DNA of 64,000 nt from Symsagittifera roscoffensis (GCF_963678635.1 NC_087064.1:18710509-18774508), one strand, 5' to 3'. Counted from the stretch's first letter, positions 22,044 to 30,480 are shown. Notes: a model not told the origin generated them from the letters alone. Made by a program: numbers and translations.

Positions 22044-22481
22044 TTATAACATCATATGTTTCGCAAAACGCATCATGTCATGATCGTTAACCTTGAAACC
22101 TATAGGAAATTTAGAAGAAATTATAACATGAGCAACATAAATACAATAAAGTCCACACAAGACCGAGTTAGCTGATTGGATTGGCTTATTCATCAGTATT
22201 TGGTTTCCCTCATGGATAGAACGTCTCATATTTTTGTATACATGTGGATAGTTGTGTAGGCTTCGTCCAAGAGGATCTGCAAAAAAGATTTGACCACCAG
22301 CTTGAGCAAACAGTAACCAATAAGTTCCTGGCTGGTCTGAGTTTGATGCGTTGACTATCATGAAAGTATTGTCGCGTTTCAATATAGTATTAAATGCTAA
22401 GTTAGCGGGAAAAATGCCACGAAATCGATGTTTCAAATGTTTGCATCTGTTAATAAGCTCAATAATCTGCAAATTGTCCAT
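22044..22481 (-). CDS. Adenain-like cysteine protease (Polinton PRO)
   Basis: 145 aa, intact from ATG 22,481. In adenovirus and Polinton relatives this protease cuts capsid proteins during virion maturation. The nucleophile region is present (C109 in SANSVLCGLYC, with the preceding Q102 as oxyanion-hole residue), as is the acidic residue D69 in FFADPLG. At the position of the catalytic His the sequence reads GTYWLLF, so residue 54 is Tyr (codon TAT) where relatives have His. That single change would normally abolish catalysis, unless another His serves. It lies next to the capsid gene on the same strand, the usual Polinton order. Confidence 0.85.
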   Translation of the reverse strand: MDNLQIIELINRCKHLKHRFRGIFPANLAFNTILKRDNTFMIVNASNSDQPGTYWLLFAQAGGQIFFADPLGRSLHNYPHVYKNMRRSIHEGNQILMNKPIQSANSVLCGLYCIYVAHVIISSKFPIGFKVNDHDMMRFAKHMML

Positions 22482-22524
22482 TTTTTTCCTCGATTCAATT
22501 CATTAGAGTGTTTTTAGCTATTTT

Positions 22525-24069
22525 TCAATCGGAACGCACGTAAACTGTTGATGCACGCTCTCCCATGAAAAGTAACTCTACATTTTTCCCCAGCGGTGCA
22601 TCAAACTTCAGTTCTACTGAAATGGTGCAATTGGTCAATTCAGGATGAATAAAGTCGTGTGAAGCCTCCTGAGTAGATGTGAGATCAAATGCCATAATAT
22701 AATGATTGTGATAATTAGCCAAACTGATTCCATGACTATTGTTAAAAACAAAGTCTAGAGCTTCCAATGTGTTATAGTATATTCTTTTGTTATCAGTCGT
22801 TGACACAGGAGTTCCTGCAATGGGTAGGCCGTTTCGGTAAACAATGATTTCATTCAGCTGAAACTTTTGATAATGAAACGGGTTTGTTCGGTTAGTACCC
22901 AGGTATGCTGTATTCGAGCTCATTGCCAAAATCATTCGACGAACTGGCTCTTTGGCAAAAACGTCTTCTTGTCGCCAACTTTGCACACCAGTTGTGGCCA
23001 AAAAGGTTCTTGGTAAAACTTCAATATAATTGTATATTGCAGGTGTTTTCAACAGAGTTTTTTCTATCGATGATAGTACAAAATCTGTTACTGTCATTTT
23101 GCGCACATATAGGTTAGCCTCAGTGATTTGGACTTGGTAATATTTAGTAGCGTGCTCAGACATAATAACAAAGTCATTAGGAGATCGTCTCAGAGAAAGT
23201 CTTATTGTAACACCGCTGATAAGATGTTTGTCGCATGATAAAAAATCACAGGCAATTTTACCAAATAATCGGAATTCGCTTGATGTTGCTACGATTCGCT
23301 TACGTTCAGCGACATCTTCAGCTCGCCCATTAGCACCATCAATACCTGATGGATTATCTTCATAATAATAGCCTTGACAAGCAAGCCACGTTTTCTTTGC
23401 ATCAATACCGTGAGAAAATTCTGCCTCAATGAAACTCTTATGGGCAAAATTGGCATTAGTTGTTGAAATTTTTTCTCCATTCAGGGACATGGTGCATTCA
23501 GAAAATAAAGATGAAAGTGGATTATTAACCAAATATGGTGCGTCTCGTTGCCCTGCCTCTGTGGCGTGAGTTCGCAGTACATTACCATTATTTTGAACAA
23601 TGCGTGCAACAATCTCCAAGCGAGTTCGTTGAAGATCAATAAAGTTGTTTCTATCTCCTAAAACTTCAAATTCGAGCATGGGACCATCAGGTGAATAAGA
23701 TGGACCAATTTTTTGAGTGAATGCATTTTCAAATGTAACGAGTAGAGGAGGTTTTTCAAATAAATCTAATGAGCTGTGAGTTGCTTCAGTNNNNNNNNNN
23801 NNNNNNNNNNNNNNNNNNNNNNNNNNNNNNNNNNNNNNNNNNNNNNNNNNNNNNNNNNNNNNNNNNNNNNNNNNNNNNNNNNNNNNNNNNNNNNNNNNNN
23901 NNNNNNNNNNNNNNNNNNNNNNNNNNNNNNNNNNNNNNNNNNNNNNNNNNNNNNNNNNNNNNNNNNNNNNNNNNNNNNNNNNNNNNNNNNCATTGAAAAT
24001 ATTCATTGAGGCTGATGACACCAGTGTAATGGTAAATGAATTTTTTTCGCTTATAAAGTTGTCAGACAT
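22525..24069 (-). CDS. Polinton major capsid protein (double jelly-roll), with assembly gap
   Basis: 514 codons counting the gap. The protein matches the conserved animal Polinton capsid family by these segments in order: LDLFEKPP, a strand-rich GPMLEFEVLGDRNNFIDL block, SLFSECTMSLNGEKIS, HKSFIEAEFSHGIDAKK, SGVTIRLSLRRS, and near the end YHNHYIMAFDLT with a strand-rich tail. It should form the hexon-like trimers of the virion shell. A run of 200 N (23,791-23,990) replaces about 66 codons near the N-terminus, so gap length and frame there are unknown. The remaining sequence is one open frame, ending at 22,525. It overlaps the integrase C-terminal frame by a few bases at 24,062-24,069. Confidence 0.9.
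   Translation of the reverse strand: MSDNFISEKNSFTITLVSSASMNIFNXXXXXXXXXXXXXXXXXXXXXXXXXXXXXXXXXXXXXXXXXXXXXXXXXXXXXXXXXXXXXXXXXXXTEATHSSLDLFEKPPLLVTFENAFTQKIGPSYSPDGPMLEFEVLGDRNNFIDLQRTRLEIVARIVQNNGNVLRTHATEAGQRDAPYLVNNPLSSLFSECTMSLNGEKISTTNANFAHKSFIEAEFSHGIDAKKTWLACQGYYYEDNPSGIDGANGRAEDVAERKRIVATSSEFRLFGKIACDFLSCDKHLISGVTIRLSLRRSPNDFVIMSEHATKYYQVQITEANLYVRKMTVTDFVLSSIEKTLLKTPAIYNYIEVLPRTFLATTGVQSWRQEDVFAKEPVRRMILAMSSNTAYLGTNRTNPFHYQKFQLNEIIVYRNGLPIAGTPVSTTDNKRIYYNTLEALDFVFNNSHGISLANYHNHYIMAFDLTSTQEASHDFIHPELTNCTISVELKFDAPLGKNVELLFMGERASTVYVRSD
23791..23990. other. Assembly gap (200 N)
   Basis: Exactly 200 N, a size often used as a placeholder for a gap of unknown length. It lies inside the capsid gene. 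Confidence 0.99.
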
Positions 24070-24990
24070 TGTTTAGTTTGATCCTTCCTTCCTTTTCCAA
24101 GACCCTGATTAGTTCAGGCTCATAAAATTTACCCTCTATTGGTTCCTTATCAGCGTCGATGAGGTTATAAGTTGGTGGGTTTCTTGTTGGGATGTCAAAG
24201 ATTTCAAAAACTTCGTCAGTGAATGATTGTTTCAAAATCACCAACGTAGAGCTTTGGTCGGCGTACTAGTTTCTGCGATTGTTCCACTCTTAATGAAATG
24301 AGACGTGGAACGTCCTTTTTGGTAACTTCATTCGGGGCGATTTTGGTAACGCGGTTTGTTCTCGAGTTAATTGTGTTGACAAAATCTTGAAGCTTATCGA
24401 TGTATGAGTAGGTCCATTTGTCCTCCAAATACTTATAAATCAAACCCTTTAGTGATCGAATGTTCCTCTCCGCGAAAGCGGATTTTTTTTCACTATCTGT
24501 TGTATAAGTTTCGATGTCCTTTTCCTCACATAAAGTTTTGAATGACCCCTTGAACTCTGTGCCTTTATCTACCCAAACTTTTTTCGGCTGTTTTGTTTTT
24601 ATCATTTGTTTGAATGCTTCCGCAGTTGAGGTGGCATACTTTGATTTCAATGGTTGTACACGTAGAAAGCGGGACATGCAATCCACTGCAACCATAAGAT
24701 ATTTAATGTTTTTGTTGTAATCTGCAAGTTTATCAACATACGCCAGGTCAATTGACCATATTTCGTCTATGTCATAAACTATCACTTTGAGGCGTGGTGT
24801 TTTGCGACGAACTGTTCGATATTTTGTATATGCTGGCTCTGTATGTAAAAAACGTTTCACTTTACTTCGTGAAATTTTTGATTCCTCTTTTAAATTCTGT
24901 ACACTGCCAAACAATGCTGGACCCTTACTTGTAAATTTAGTTTTCAATATTTTTTCTTCAGCTGGTGTAATCTTGCCATTTTTTGTTTGT
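24062..24990 (-). pseudogene. Polinton integrase (rve/DDE type), frame-broken
   Basis: Inserts the element into host DNA, producing the 6-bp duplications. The frame at 24,947-24,216 holds the catalytic core: D67 in WSIDLAYVD, D127 in VWVDKGTEF and E160 in FAERNIRSLK, with 33 residues between the last two. It stops just after PKLYVGD. The C-terminal region continues in another frame (24,244-24,062: FTDEVFEIFDIPTRNPPTYNL), so a break lies near 24,225-24,240. No ATG opens the core frame; it reads back through an A6 run into the 3' end of the upstream gene (24,958-25,986). Either a start was lost or the two products were once fused. Confidence 0.85.
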
Positions 24991-25650
24991 TTTTGTCTTC
25001 TTCTTCTCTGTCGTTGCAGAATCTGAATCGTTATCGGGCGTTTCGTACGACTCGGAGTCTTCTTCTGCTACACCTTCTTCTTCTCGTTTGGTTTTTTGCG
25101 GTGACCGTTCTCTTTCACTGTCTGCAACAGTCTTTCTGGTTTTGCGTCTCTTACTGCTTTTTGAGGTGGCACTTCTTGACGTCGTCGACCACGACGACGA
25201 AGGTTTCTTCTCGGGAGAAAGGAGGAGGAGGGCTGTAGATTTCGAAGGGGAATTTGTGGAACGTCTGCTTCTTTGCTTCTGTTGAGCTTGTTCCGTATTC
25301 GTTGACTGAACCGCGACTTTGGCATACTTGTTCATAACCAACCGTTCATCAAGTTTGAGTGACCTCAAAATCAGTATGAAAGCAGGGTTGTAAAATTTTT
25401 TAGTTTGTTGTTGTATATCATACAGAAAAACTGATGCTTTAAGACCTGTTGGCACTTTATCAACGTAAATTTCTTCATTATCTTTATTTATTTTGACTCG
25501 TTCTGACTTTTTAATAACTTCAAGAACTTTTTTTGCTCGCTTAAATTTGTGTTCATCCATGAGCTGTAATTGTAACAGGATACGTTCTGTGGATAATGCC
25601 TCACTAAGCTCAACACTTTTTTCCATCTCGTTACCTTCATCATCATCATC

Positions 25651-25682
<32 letters not shown>

Positions 25683-25986
25683 CATCGTCTTGAGAAGTGA
25701 GAGGGAGAGCTTGTTTTTGTGGATTGTTTTCTGCTTTGGCAACAAAAGGTGGTTCAGGGGTTGGGGGAATGACTGCTGGCGAAACAATAGCTGATGTTGT
25801 TGTTGTTCTTGCTGATTCATTTAGTGGTCTCAAACGGTTCAAATATGATAGTTGCGGTTTCTTGTGTTTAATTGAGTTGTCAAGCAAAATATGTGCTGCA
25901 TGTGGTTGATCTCTGATGTACGTATGCTTTGGAATTAGAACAAATTCTTCTGCTGCCATTTCTATGCAGTCAAATACTTGAAGCAA
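24958..25986 (-). CDS. Polinton-associated acidic/basic protein (PW-like)
   Basis: 342 aa from the first frame start; Met11 in EMAAEEFVLIP is a plausible true start. The N-terminus (VLIPKHTYIRD..AAHILLD) and the middle (RAKKVLEVIKKSERVKIN..NEEIYVDKVP) resemble an uncharacterised protein often found beside the integrase in animal Polintons. Between them lies a run of Asp broken by one Gly, encoded by a trinucleotide microsatellite. The C-terminal third is Ser/Lys/Arg/Glu-rich and disordered. Function is unknown; nucleic-acid or capsid-core binding is a guess from the charge. Its 3' end abuts the integrase frame. Confidence 0.6.
25639..25687. repeat. CAT trinucleotide microsatellite
   Basis: A (CAT)n run with one CAC interruption, read on the minus strand as poly-Asp in the gene at 24,958-25,986. 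In-frame length change would alter only the acidic tract. Confidence 0.9.
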
Positions 25987-26042
25987 AAATAAAGTATTTG
26001 TCTGATTAGATAAAATCCTTGTTTGCTCAGTATAATAGCTCG

Positions 26043-26270
26043 TTATTTTTCAGGACTCGTTTTCGGATTGATTAAAATTTTGTATGCTGTTTCGAATTTA
26101 TTGAGGTTTGGGATACTGACAGGCACATTTCCGTTGACTACATTGAGCAAGCATTCACAAACAACTGATATGATTTGACTATTTGATGTTTTTTTTCTAA
26201 TGAAGCCTCGTAGTTGAGTTGGGTTCAACTGTACCATGTGCTGCAGAATGAATAATTTTTTCGCGTTCAT
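26043..26270 (-). CDS. Small conserved Polinton protein, 75 aa
   Basis: The pattern L..HMVQLNPTQLRGF, then IISVVCECLLNVVNGNVPV, followed by a basic C-terminus fits a short helical protein that recurs in animal Polintons near the ATPase and capsid genes and has no assigned function. It overlaps the 3' end of the ATPase gene in another frame by about 74 bases (26,197-26,270), a compact arrangement typical of the element. Confidence 0.6.
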   Translation of the reverse strand: MNAKKLFILQHMVQLNPTQLRGFIRKKTSNSQIISVVCECLLNVVNGNVPVSIPNLNKFETAYKILINPKTSPEK

Positions 26271-26973
26271 TTGCGATGGGTGTAACTTCTGCTTTATCTA
26301 AAGGTAAATAGAAAATTGACGGACCAGGTGGTATTATGTTTGAACAGTATCTGAGACAGTCTGATGTTCGGGGATCTAAATCTATTAATAGATGTCCGAA
26401 GCTGTCCTTTGTAGCCAGTTCATACGATTGACGTAAGAATTTAGGTGCATTAAGTTGCCTTCCGAGATGATCAAGTTGCTGAATATCACGAGGTGATTTG
26501 AATAAAATGATGTGAGATGTGTTCAAATCAATAGTTCGGGACCATCGGCTTTGTTGGAATAAATTATGTTTAACATAAATAACATCTAAGCCCCTGTGTC
26601 TTCCTGCTGTTGCTAATTTAACGAATTCTTTATCATTGTATATTTCTTCGCATGAGTCATCAAACACTAACAGAATGTTTTCAATGTTTCTCAAACGATC
26701 GAATGCGTCAAATTTTACAAATTCAATATGAATTCTGCGAGCGTTTAACTCGTCCATAACTACAGGTTGAATATCTTTGTAAAAAAATAACACTCTTTCA
26801 AATTTGGGATAAAATGATCTTCCTGTCAATAGCTTGAAAATCAACTCTGTTTTTCCGGATCCTGACGGTCCTACAACTGCCATAAACAGTCTTGTCGACG
26901 TATCAATAATTTTATTCATATCCTTGGGTTTGGTAGCACGTACCCAACTAAACCAGACAATATTGAAAACCAA
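26197..26973 (-). CDS. Genome-packaging ATPase (FtsK/HerA, A32-like)
   Basis: Up to 258 aa. Walker A GPSGSGKT is at residues 35-42 and Walker B LLVFDD at 101-106, with a further conserved region near KHNLFQQSRWSRTIDLNTSH. This enzyme should pump the element's DNA into preformed capsids. Met19 (MNKIIDTSTRLF, 26,919) is the better start: the residues before it overlap an intron-like stretch, with an acceptor-like tttag at about 26,950. The C-terminus (GPSIFYLPL...) is intact. Neighbours are the small protein downstream and uncharacterised genes upstream. Confidence 0.9.
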   Translation of the reverse strand: MVFNIVWFSWVRATKPKDMNKIIDTSTRLFMAVVGPSGSGKTELIFKLLTGRSFYPKFERVLFFYKDIQPVVMDELNARRIHIEFVKFDAFDRLRNIENILLVFDDSCEEIYNDKEFVKLATAGRHRGLDVIYVKHNLFQQSRWSRTIDLNTSHIILFKSPRDIQQLDHLGRQLNAPKFLRQSYELATKDSFGHLLIDLDPRTSDCLRYCSNIIPPGPSIFYLPLDKAEVTPIANEREKIIHSAAHGTVEPNSTTRLH

Positions 26974-27310
26974 ACTGACGTTTCTTCACAGCTTATTTGC
27001 GTCCAAGAAAGTTTATAGATGCAAAAAGTAAGTAAAATGAAAATTAAAATCATTTGAGACATAAAAACTACTTCTGATCTGGGGACTAACATCATTACAA
27101 AACTTCCAAGATTTTTGTTCAGTGTTTGTTTGATCATAAGCAAAATCTGTAACTATAGTAGCATCAGGCTCATCAATAGCTAATTCAGTCATTCAGTTGT
27201 TCGATTTATATTTCTCTCTCTAACTGATTCTTTCTAACTCCTCTCTATCTATAACACTAGTTTCTTAATGAGAATGAAAAAATGTGTTCTTGTCATAAAA
27301 TATGTATTAT
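26974..27310. other. Polinton spacer upstream of the ATPase gene
   Basis: The minus frame at 26,916-27,143 has one hydrophobic stretch (MILIFILLTFCIYKL) that could be a membrane segment or a chance A/T-rich reading. I do not count it as a gene. Confidence 0.35.
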
Positions 27311-27836
27311 CTATACTTCAGAACAATAAAAAATCTCGTATCGAGTATAACTTCTAGAGTCATTAGTTATGTCATTGTCATTGTCATGCAGCATTTCCAC
27401 AACATAATTGGCTGGCACATATTCAGTTTTTGCATGAAATACAACTTTCTTTACAGAGTTCTCTTTTACTAGTTTCTGAACTTCCTCAGGTAGGTCACTG
27501 CTTTGAAGATCCATTTGAACTCCGGGTTGACGTTTGGGCACTAAGACTAGCCTGGGAAGACATACTCCTCGTTTGTTGGCCAACATTTTGACTAAACTTG
27601 TGTCGTTGAAAATAGATGAATTGGTCAATCACTGGGAAAAAATTTCTTAAAATAGTCAATTCGTCTCCTGAGAGAGTTATTTGTCCTTTCCGCTGCACAA
27701 CTTCACCTCGGCAATTGATTTGTTCTGTTCTGGTCAAAGTTACTTTGATATCACTCTCTGGTGTCATCCAAGCCAAGAACACTAAATTTGGAGATAGGTA
27801 CGTCTCCGCTTTTGCTAGTCTTTCGTTGTTGCTCAT
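27311..27836 (-). pseudogene. Uncharacterised Polinton gene, two overlapping frames
   Basis: The frame from ATG 27,836 runs to 27,495. A second frame (27,628-27,311) overlaps it and has no ATG. The simplest reading is one gene of about 170 codons with a one-base break near the T4 run at about 27,610. The first part is strand-rich (SDIKVTLTRTEQI, GQITLSGDELTIL); the second contains VCLPRLVLVPKRQPGVQ and an acidic tail. I recognise no family. The position (between ATPase and exonuclease candidate) would suit a virion or regulatory protein, but this is only context. Confidence 0.45.
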
Positions 27837-28322
27837 TTGTCAGCCAATCAAAAAAAACCTTCGTTTTTTTCAGGGAACAGTGATTCCTAGAGTTATAATT
27901 AGGTTGTAAATGTCTATTGCAAGATGGATAATTCTTTAAATGTAAGTTTTCAATTCTCGGGCAACCCAATTCATCAAGATTCACAACTTCTCGATCCAAG
28001 TACTTTGCAAGAGGTTCAGCCTTCTCTTTTCCTTTGGCGTAAAATACAGCGTTAGGATTTCTCAAAACCAAACTTTGAATAATCTGATTTAGGTTTAAAT
28101 ATAAATAATCTCCGCTTTCCCAGTGAATTCCGTGCAAGTATTGTGTTAACCAGTTGTACGCTTTTTGTTCAGCTTTGGGTAGTGAGTTGAAAGGGACTGG
28201 AGGTAGGAAAATAAGAGAGTCACTATATTCAGAAGTCGTAATGGCTATTTCTTTAACTATAAAGGTACTTTTTTATAGCGAAATCCTTCCAAATCTATGA
28301 CGACTGATCGTTCGCTCAACAT
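27751..28322 (-). pseudogene. RNase H-like exonuclease candidate (DxE motif), frame-broken
   Basis: From ATG 28,322 the frame begins with VVIDLEGFRYK, whose D-x-E matches motif I of DEDD-type 3'-5' exonucleases, and stops near 28,260. The next frame continues with FLPPVPFNSLPKAEQKAYNW, then YLHGIHWESGDYLY, and later EVVNLDELGCPRIENL and a Cys/His-rich segment (CNRH...NHC). This pattern occurs in a family of animal mobile-element and virus-like proteins that I know only as uncharacterised with an exonuclease-like start. The break is in a short T run near 28,265-28,275. The 5' end overlaps the stop of the next gene by a few bases. Confidence 0.55.
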
Positions 28323-28753
28323 TCTAATAACTGATAGAGTTCTGGTCTGGTTAGTTTGACGAATAAACAGAAAGTAATACCGCTCAAATGACCAATCAGA
28401 CTGCTGTTACACTTCCAGGGTAACATATAGCAGTAAGTGGGACCCGTGTTGTAAACTTCGTCAACAAAACCTGCAGCGTCATGTAAAATTGCATGCAGAC
28501 GTAGTATTTTTGAATCTTTTAAATATTTGTCCAAGGAAGAGTCGTCTATGCCAATAAGACCTCCATATGGTCTAAGTTTAATAGCTACGTCATAATTTAA
28601 TTCGTTTTCACTGGAAAAGAAAAACAGAGAACATGCAGCCAGAAAGTAATTCCGACGGTCAGAATTTTCCGGATAGGTTTTTTTCACAGTCAAATAAATC
28701 TCATGAATGATTTCCAAGTCTGTTGAGGTAACTCTACGTTTTTCCAATTTCAT
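28316..28753 (-). CDS. Uncharacterised Polinton protein, 145 aa
   Basis: An intact frame from ATG 28,753 (MKLEKRRVTSTDLEIIHEIY). A basic start is followed by mixed helix and a hydrophobic C-terminal half with several Cys (YCYMLPWKCNSSLIGHLSGI). No family recognised. The stop overlaps the start of the exonuclease candidate, which suggests that the two are expressed from one transcript. Confidence 0.5.
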   Translation of the reverse strand: MKLEKRRVTSTDLEIIHEIYLTVKKTYPENSDRRNYFLAACSLFFFSSENELNYDVAIKLRPYGGLIGIDDSSLDKYLKDSKILRLHAILHDAAGFVDEVYNTGPTYCYMLPWKCNSSLIGHLSGITFCLFVKLTRPELYQLLEC

Positions 28754-29248
28754 TTTTTTTCCAACACTCTTTGAACCTGCTGAATTTCAAAACAGTGGAA
28801 ATAAAAGTAATCGTTTAGATGCCAACAGCTGATATCTACAACTCGGTGATATACATTAAATTAGTCCATCAGCCTTTTTCATATATTTTTAACATTTTAG
28901 TAAACATAAATTTTCAGTCTGCGCTTTATCTTTTCTTACAATCAGCTAGTGACAAAGTCAAACAAGAAGACAAATCTATTCAATTTCAAAAGTAGTATTC
29001 GACAAATCAAATGTTTTTACCAGTTTTTGTTTCCAAATCAAACTCAAAATTTCTAAACTGGTTGAAAATAACACGCAGCTAAAAGTACAATTTATTCTGT
29101 CTGTGTTTTCGTGATAAGCGTATTTTAAACTCGGGGAAAATTTAGAGAAAGTTTAGCACAATTATCACCTTCCGAAACCTACTGTTCCAAAAATTTTTAT
29201 TTGATGAACAATTTCATGTGATTTAAAATGTTAATTTGCTTGTTTTAG
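28754..29248. promoter_or_regulatory. Divergent spacer near the Polinton right end
   Basis: About 500 bp of AT-rich sequence between minus-strand genes and the plus-strand gene at 29,249. It probably holds the promoter of the minus-strand block (genes down to the polymerase). An acceptor-like cttgttttag immediately precedes the ATG at 29,249. Confidence 0.3.
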
Positions 29249-29567
29249 ATGCCATCATACCTCGAAACAGTAAAAATCCCTTTCGGCGGTTTAGAGCTGA
29301 TTAACATTCCTGTGGAGGAAATTCACGTCAGATATAAGGCTGGGCCCGATCCTGAGGTATTAGTGGTGAAGGAGCTCTGGGTCAAGCCACGCCAGTGGGA
29401 AACCCCTTCCCCGGACTTACGTCCCTGGGTCGCCCGAGTGGGAACTCCTCTCTGAGCAACTCAGGGACGTGGTCGCCCTCGGGGGTTGGATTGCCTACAG
29501 GGCTTCTGATCTGCTGGTGCTGATGGACAGCCCAGCCGCCTCTATTTATTCTTACCTCTTCCAATAA
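29249..29567 (+). pseudogene. Uncharacterised plus-strand gene at the Polinton right end
   Basis: The frame opens at ATG 29,249 (MPSYLETVKIPFGGLELI) and stops at 29,453-29,455. A second frame takes over near 29,436 (a CCC run) and reads a Leu/Ala-rich segment (RDVVALGGWIAYRASDLL) to a TAA at 29,565-29,567. The region is more GC-rich than its neighbours. The stop lies inside an AATAAA. The ATG directly follows a splice-acceptor-like sequence, so an upstream exon may exist. I do not recognise the protein. Confidence 0.4.
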
Positions 29568-29568
29568 A
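29563..29568 (+). terminator. Polyadenylation signal in a hairpin loop
   Basis: AATAAA overlaps the TAA stop of the preceding frame and sits in the loop of a 6-bp stem (cctctt at 29,555-29,560 with aagagg at 29,570-29,575), followed by a T run. Confidence 0.5.
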
Positions 29569-29954
29569 GAAGAGGTTTTTTTTTCTTTTTTACCAAATTT
29601 TATTATTTTAGTCCCCTTCCTCAACATCCCCCTTTCTTTATTATTTGTTTATTATTATTATTAATATTACCACCGATCCTTCGACGAGCTCAACTTTCGG
29701 GTAAGTCATTCTTATTTTGTTCAAATAGATCATTCATTTTGCCCAAATAGAGGTGGTGGCCGCCGCACTTGACGAATTTCCTTTCTTCGAGATTCAGCAA
29801 TAAAACATGCATTTTTGAAGGAAATCGTTCACCGCAGCCAACAGTTAAGCTACGGTGCCAAAATATTGGCTTTCCTATATACCATAAAGTTTGGTTGCAT
29901 ATAATAGGTATATAACGTCATTTTACATGTAAACAAGCCAATACCAAACTTTAG

Positions 29955-30169
29955 AAGGGAAAACATGCACCAACCAAAACTTAATTCCATTCCCGTTTCC
30001 ATAAAGTGGCTGGAAAATTACCAATTTTAACCCCCCTTAAAACATGCGTGCCTGAAAAAGTAGGGGCTTTAACCCCTTTGGGGGTTAAAAGTGGTAAGTA
30101 CAACGGCACACTGAATTTTGGGGGGGGGTTAAAAGTCGTCATTTTCCTAGCCACTTTTACTATACTACT
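29955..30169 (-). repeat. Polinton right terminal inverted repeat
   Basis: 215 bp, the inverse of 13,226-13,443, with a G run where the left end has C. It ends ...CTATACTACT, immediately before the target duplication. Confidence 0.9.
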
Positions 30170-30175
30170 AAGGAG
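30170..30175. repeat. Polinton target-site duplication, right
   Basis: aaggag, identical to 13,220-13,225. Confidence 0.9.
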
Positions 30176-30480
30176 AGTTTATTTGTGCCTATTGGCGGAG
30201 GAGAACGATGAAAAAGGAATATGAAAGAATGAAGAGTGAAGGCAGTAACGACTACTGCTTCACAGACGGGTAAGGGCTGTATATCGACGTGAGGATTCCA
30301 GAGACAAGTGGAACAGAACGGTACATGAACGATGACCACTTAAACCCAAACGCTATATCTCGAAGATTGATTCACAACAGTTTATCTCATGTATCTCTAA
30401 AGCTACCAGGAGGAAAGAAAAATATTGCGAGATTTTTTATGACTATGGAGACGACCTTGCACAGTGGCGTTTGAAAGAAC
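30176..30480 (+). pseudogene. 3' half of the interrupted SET domain
   Basis: The frame continues from 13,225: FICAYWRRR, then EYERMKSEGSNDYCF, a TAA, and then GLYIDVRIPETSG and SRRLIHNSLSHVSLKL. The DYCF..YIDV pattern and the RLIHNS segment (RLINHS in active enzymes, so here the Asn-His order is reversed) fit the middle of a SET domain of KMT5A style. The closing GEE..DYG motif is not readable here. Duplicated at 32,015-32,319. Confidence 0.6.

Larger units (their letters stand above)
13226..30169. mobile_element. Complete Maverick/Polinton element, 16,944 bp
   Basis: The element has long terminal inverted repeats beginning 5'-AGTAGTATAG, perfect 6-bp target duplications, and the diagnostic gene set: protein-primed DNA polymerase B, retroviral-type integrase, packaging ATPase, adenain-like protease and double jelly-roll major capsid protein. 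Polymerase, protease, capsid, integrase and ATPase are all on the minus strand; a divergent plus-strand gene lies at 20,852-21,928 and another at 29,249-29,567. Several frames carry one-base breaks, mostly in homopolymers, so the copy is either decaying or imperfectly assembled. A 200-base gap falls in the capsid gene. It is inserted in a SET pseudogene, and its right end was later duplicated (31,445-32,008). Confidence 0.95.

Noticed and set aside
24983-25285. Plus-strand frames opposite the acidic/basic Polinton gene
   Set aside because: They are Ser/Leu/Phe-rich antisense readings of charged low-complexity codons.
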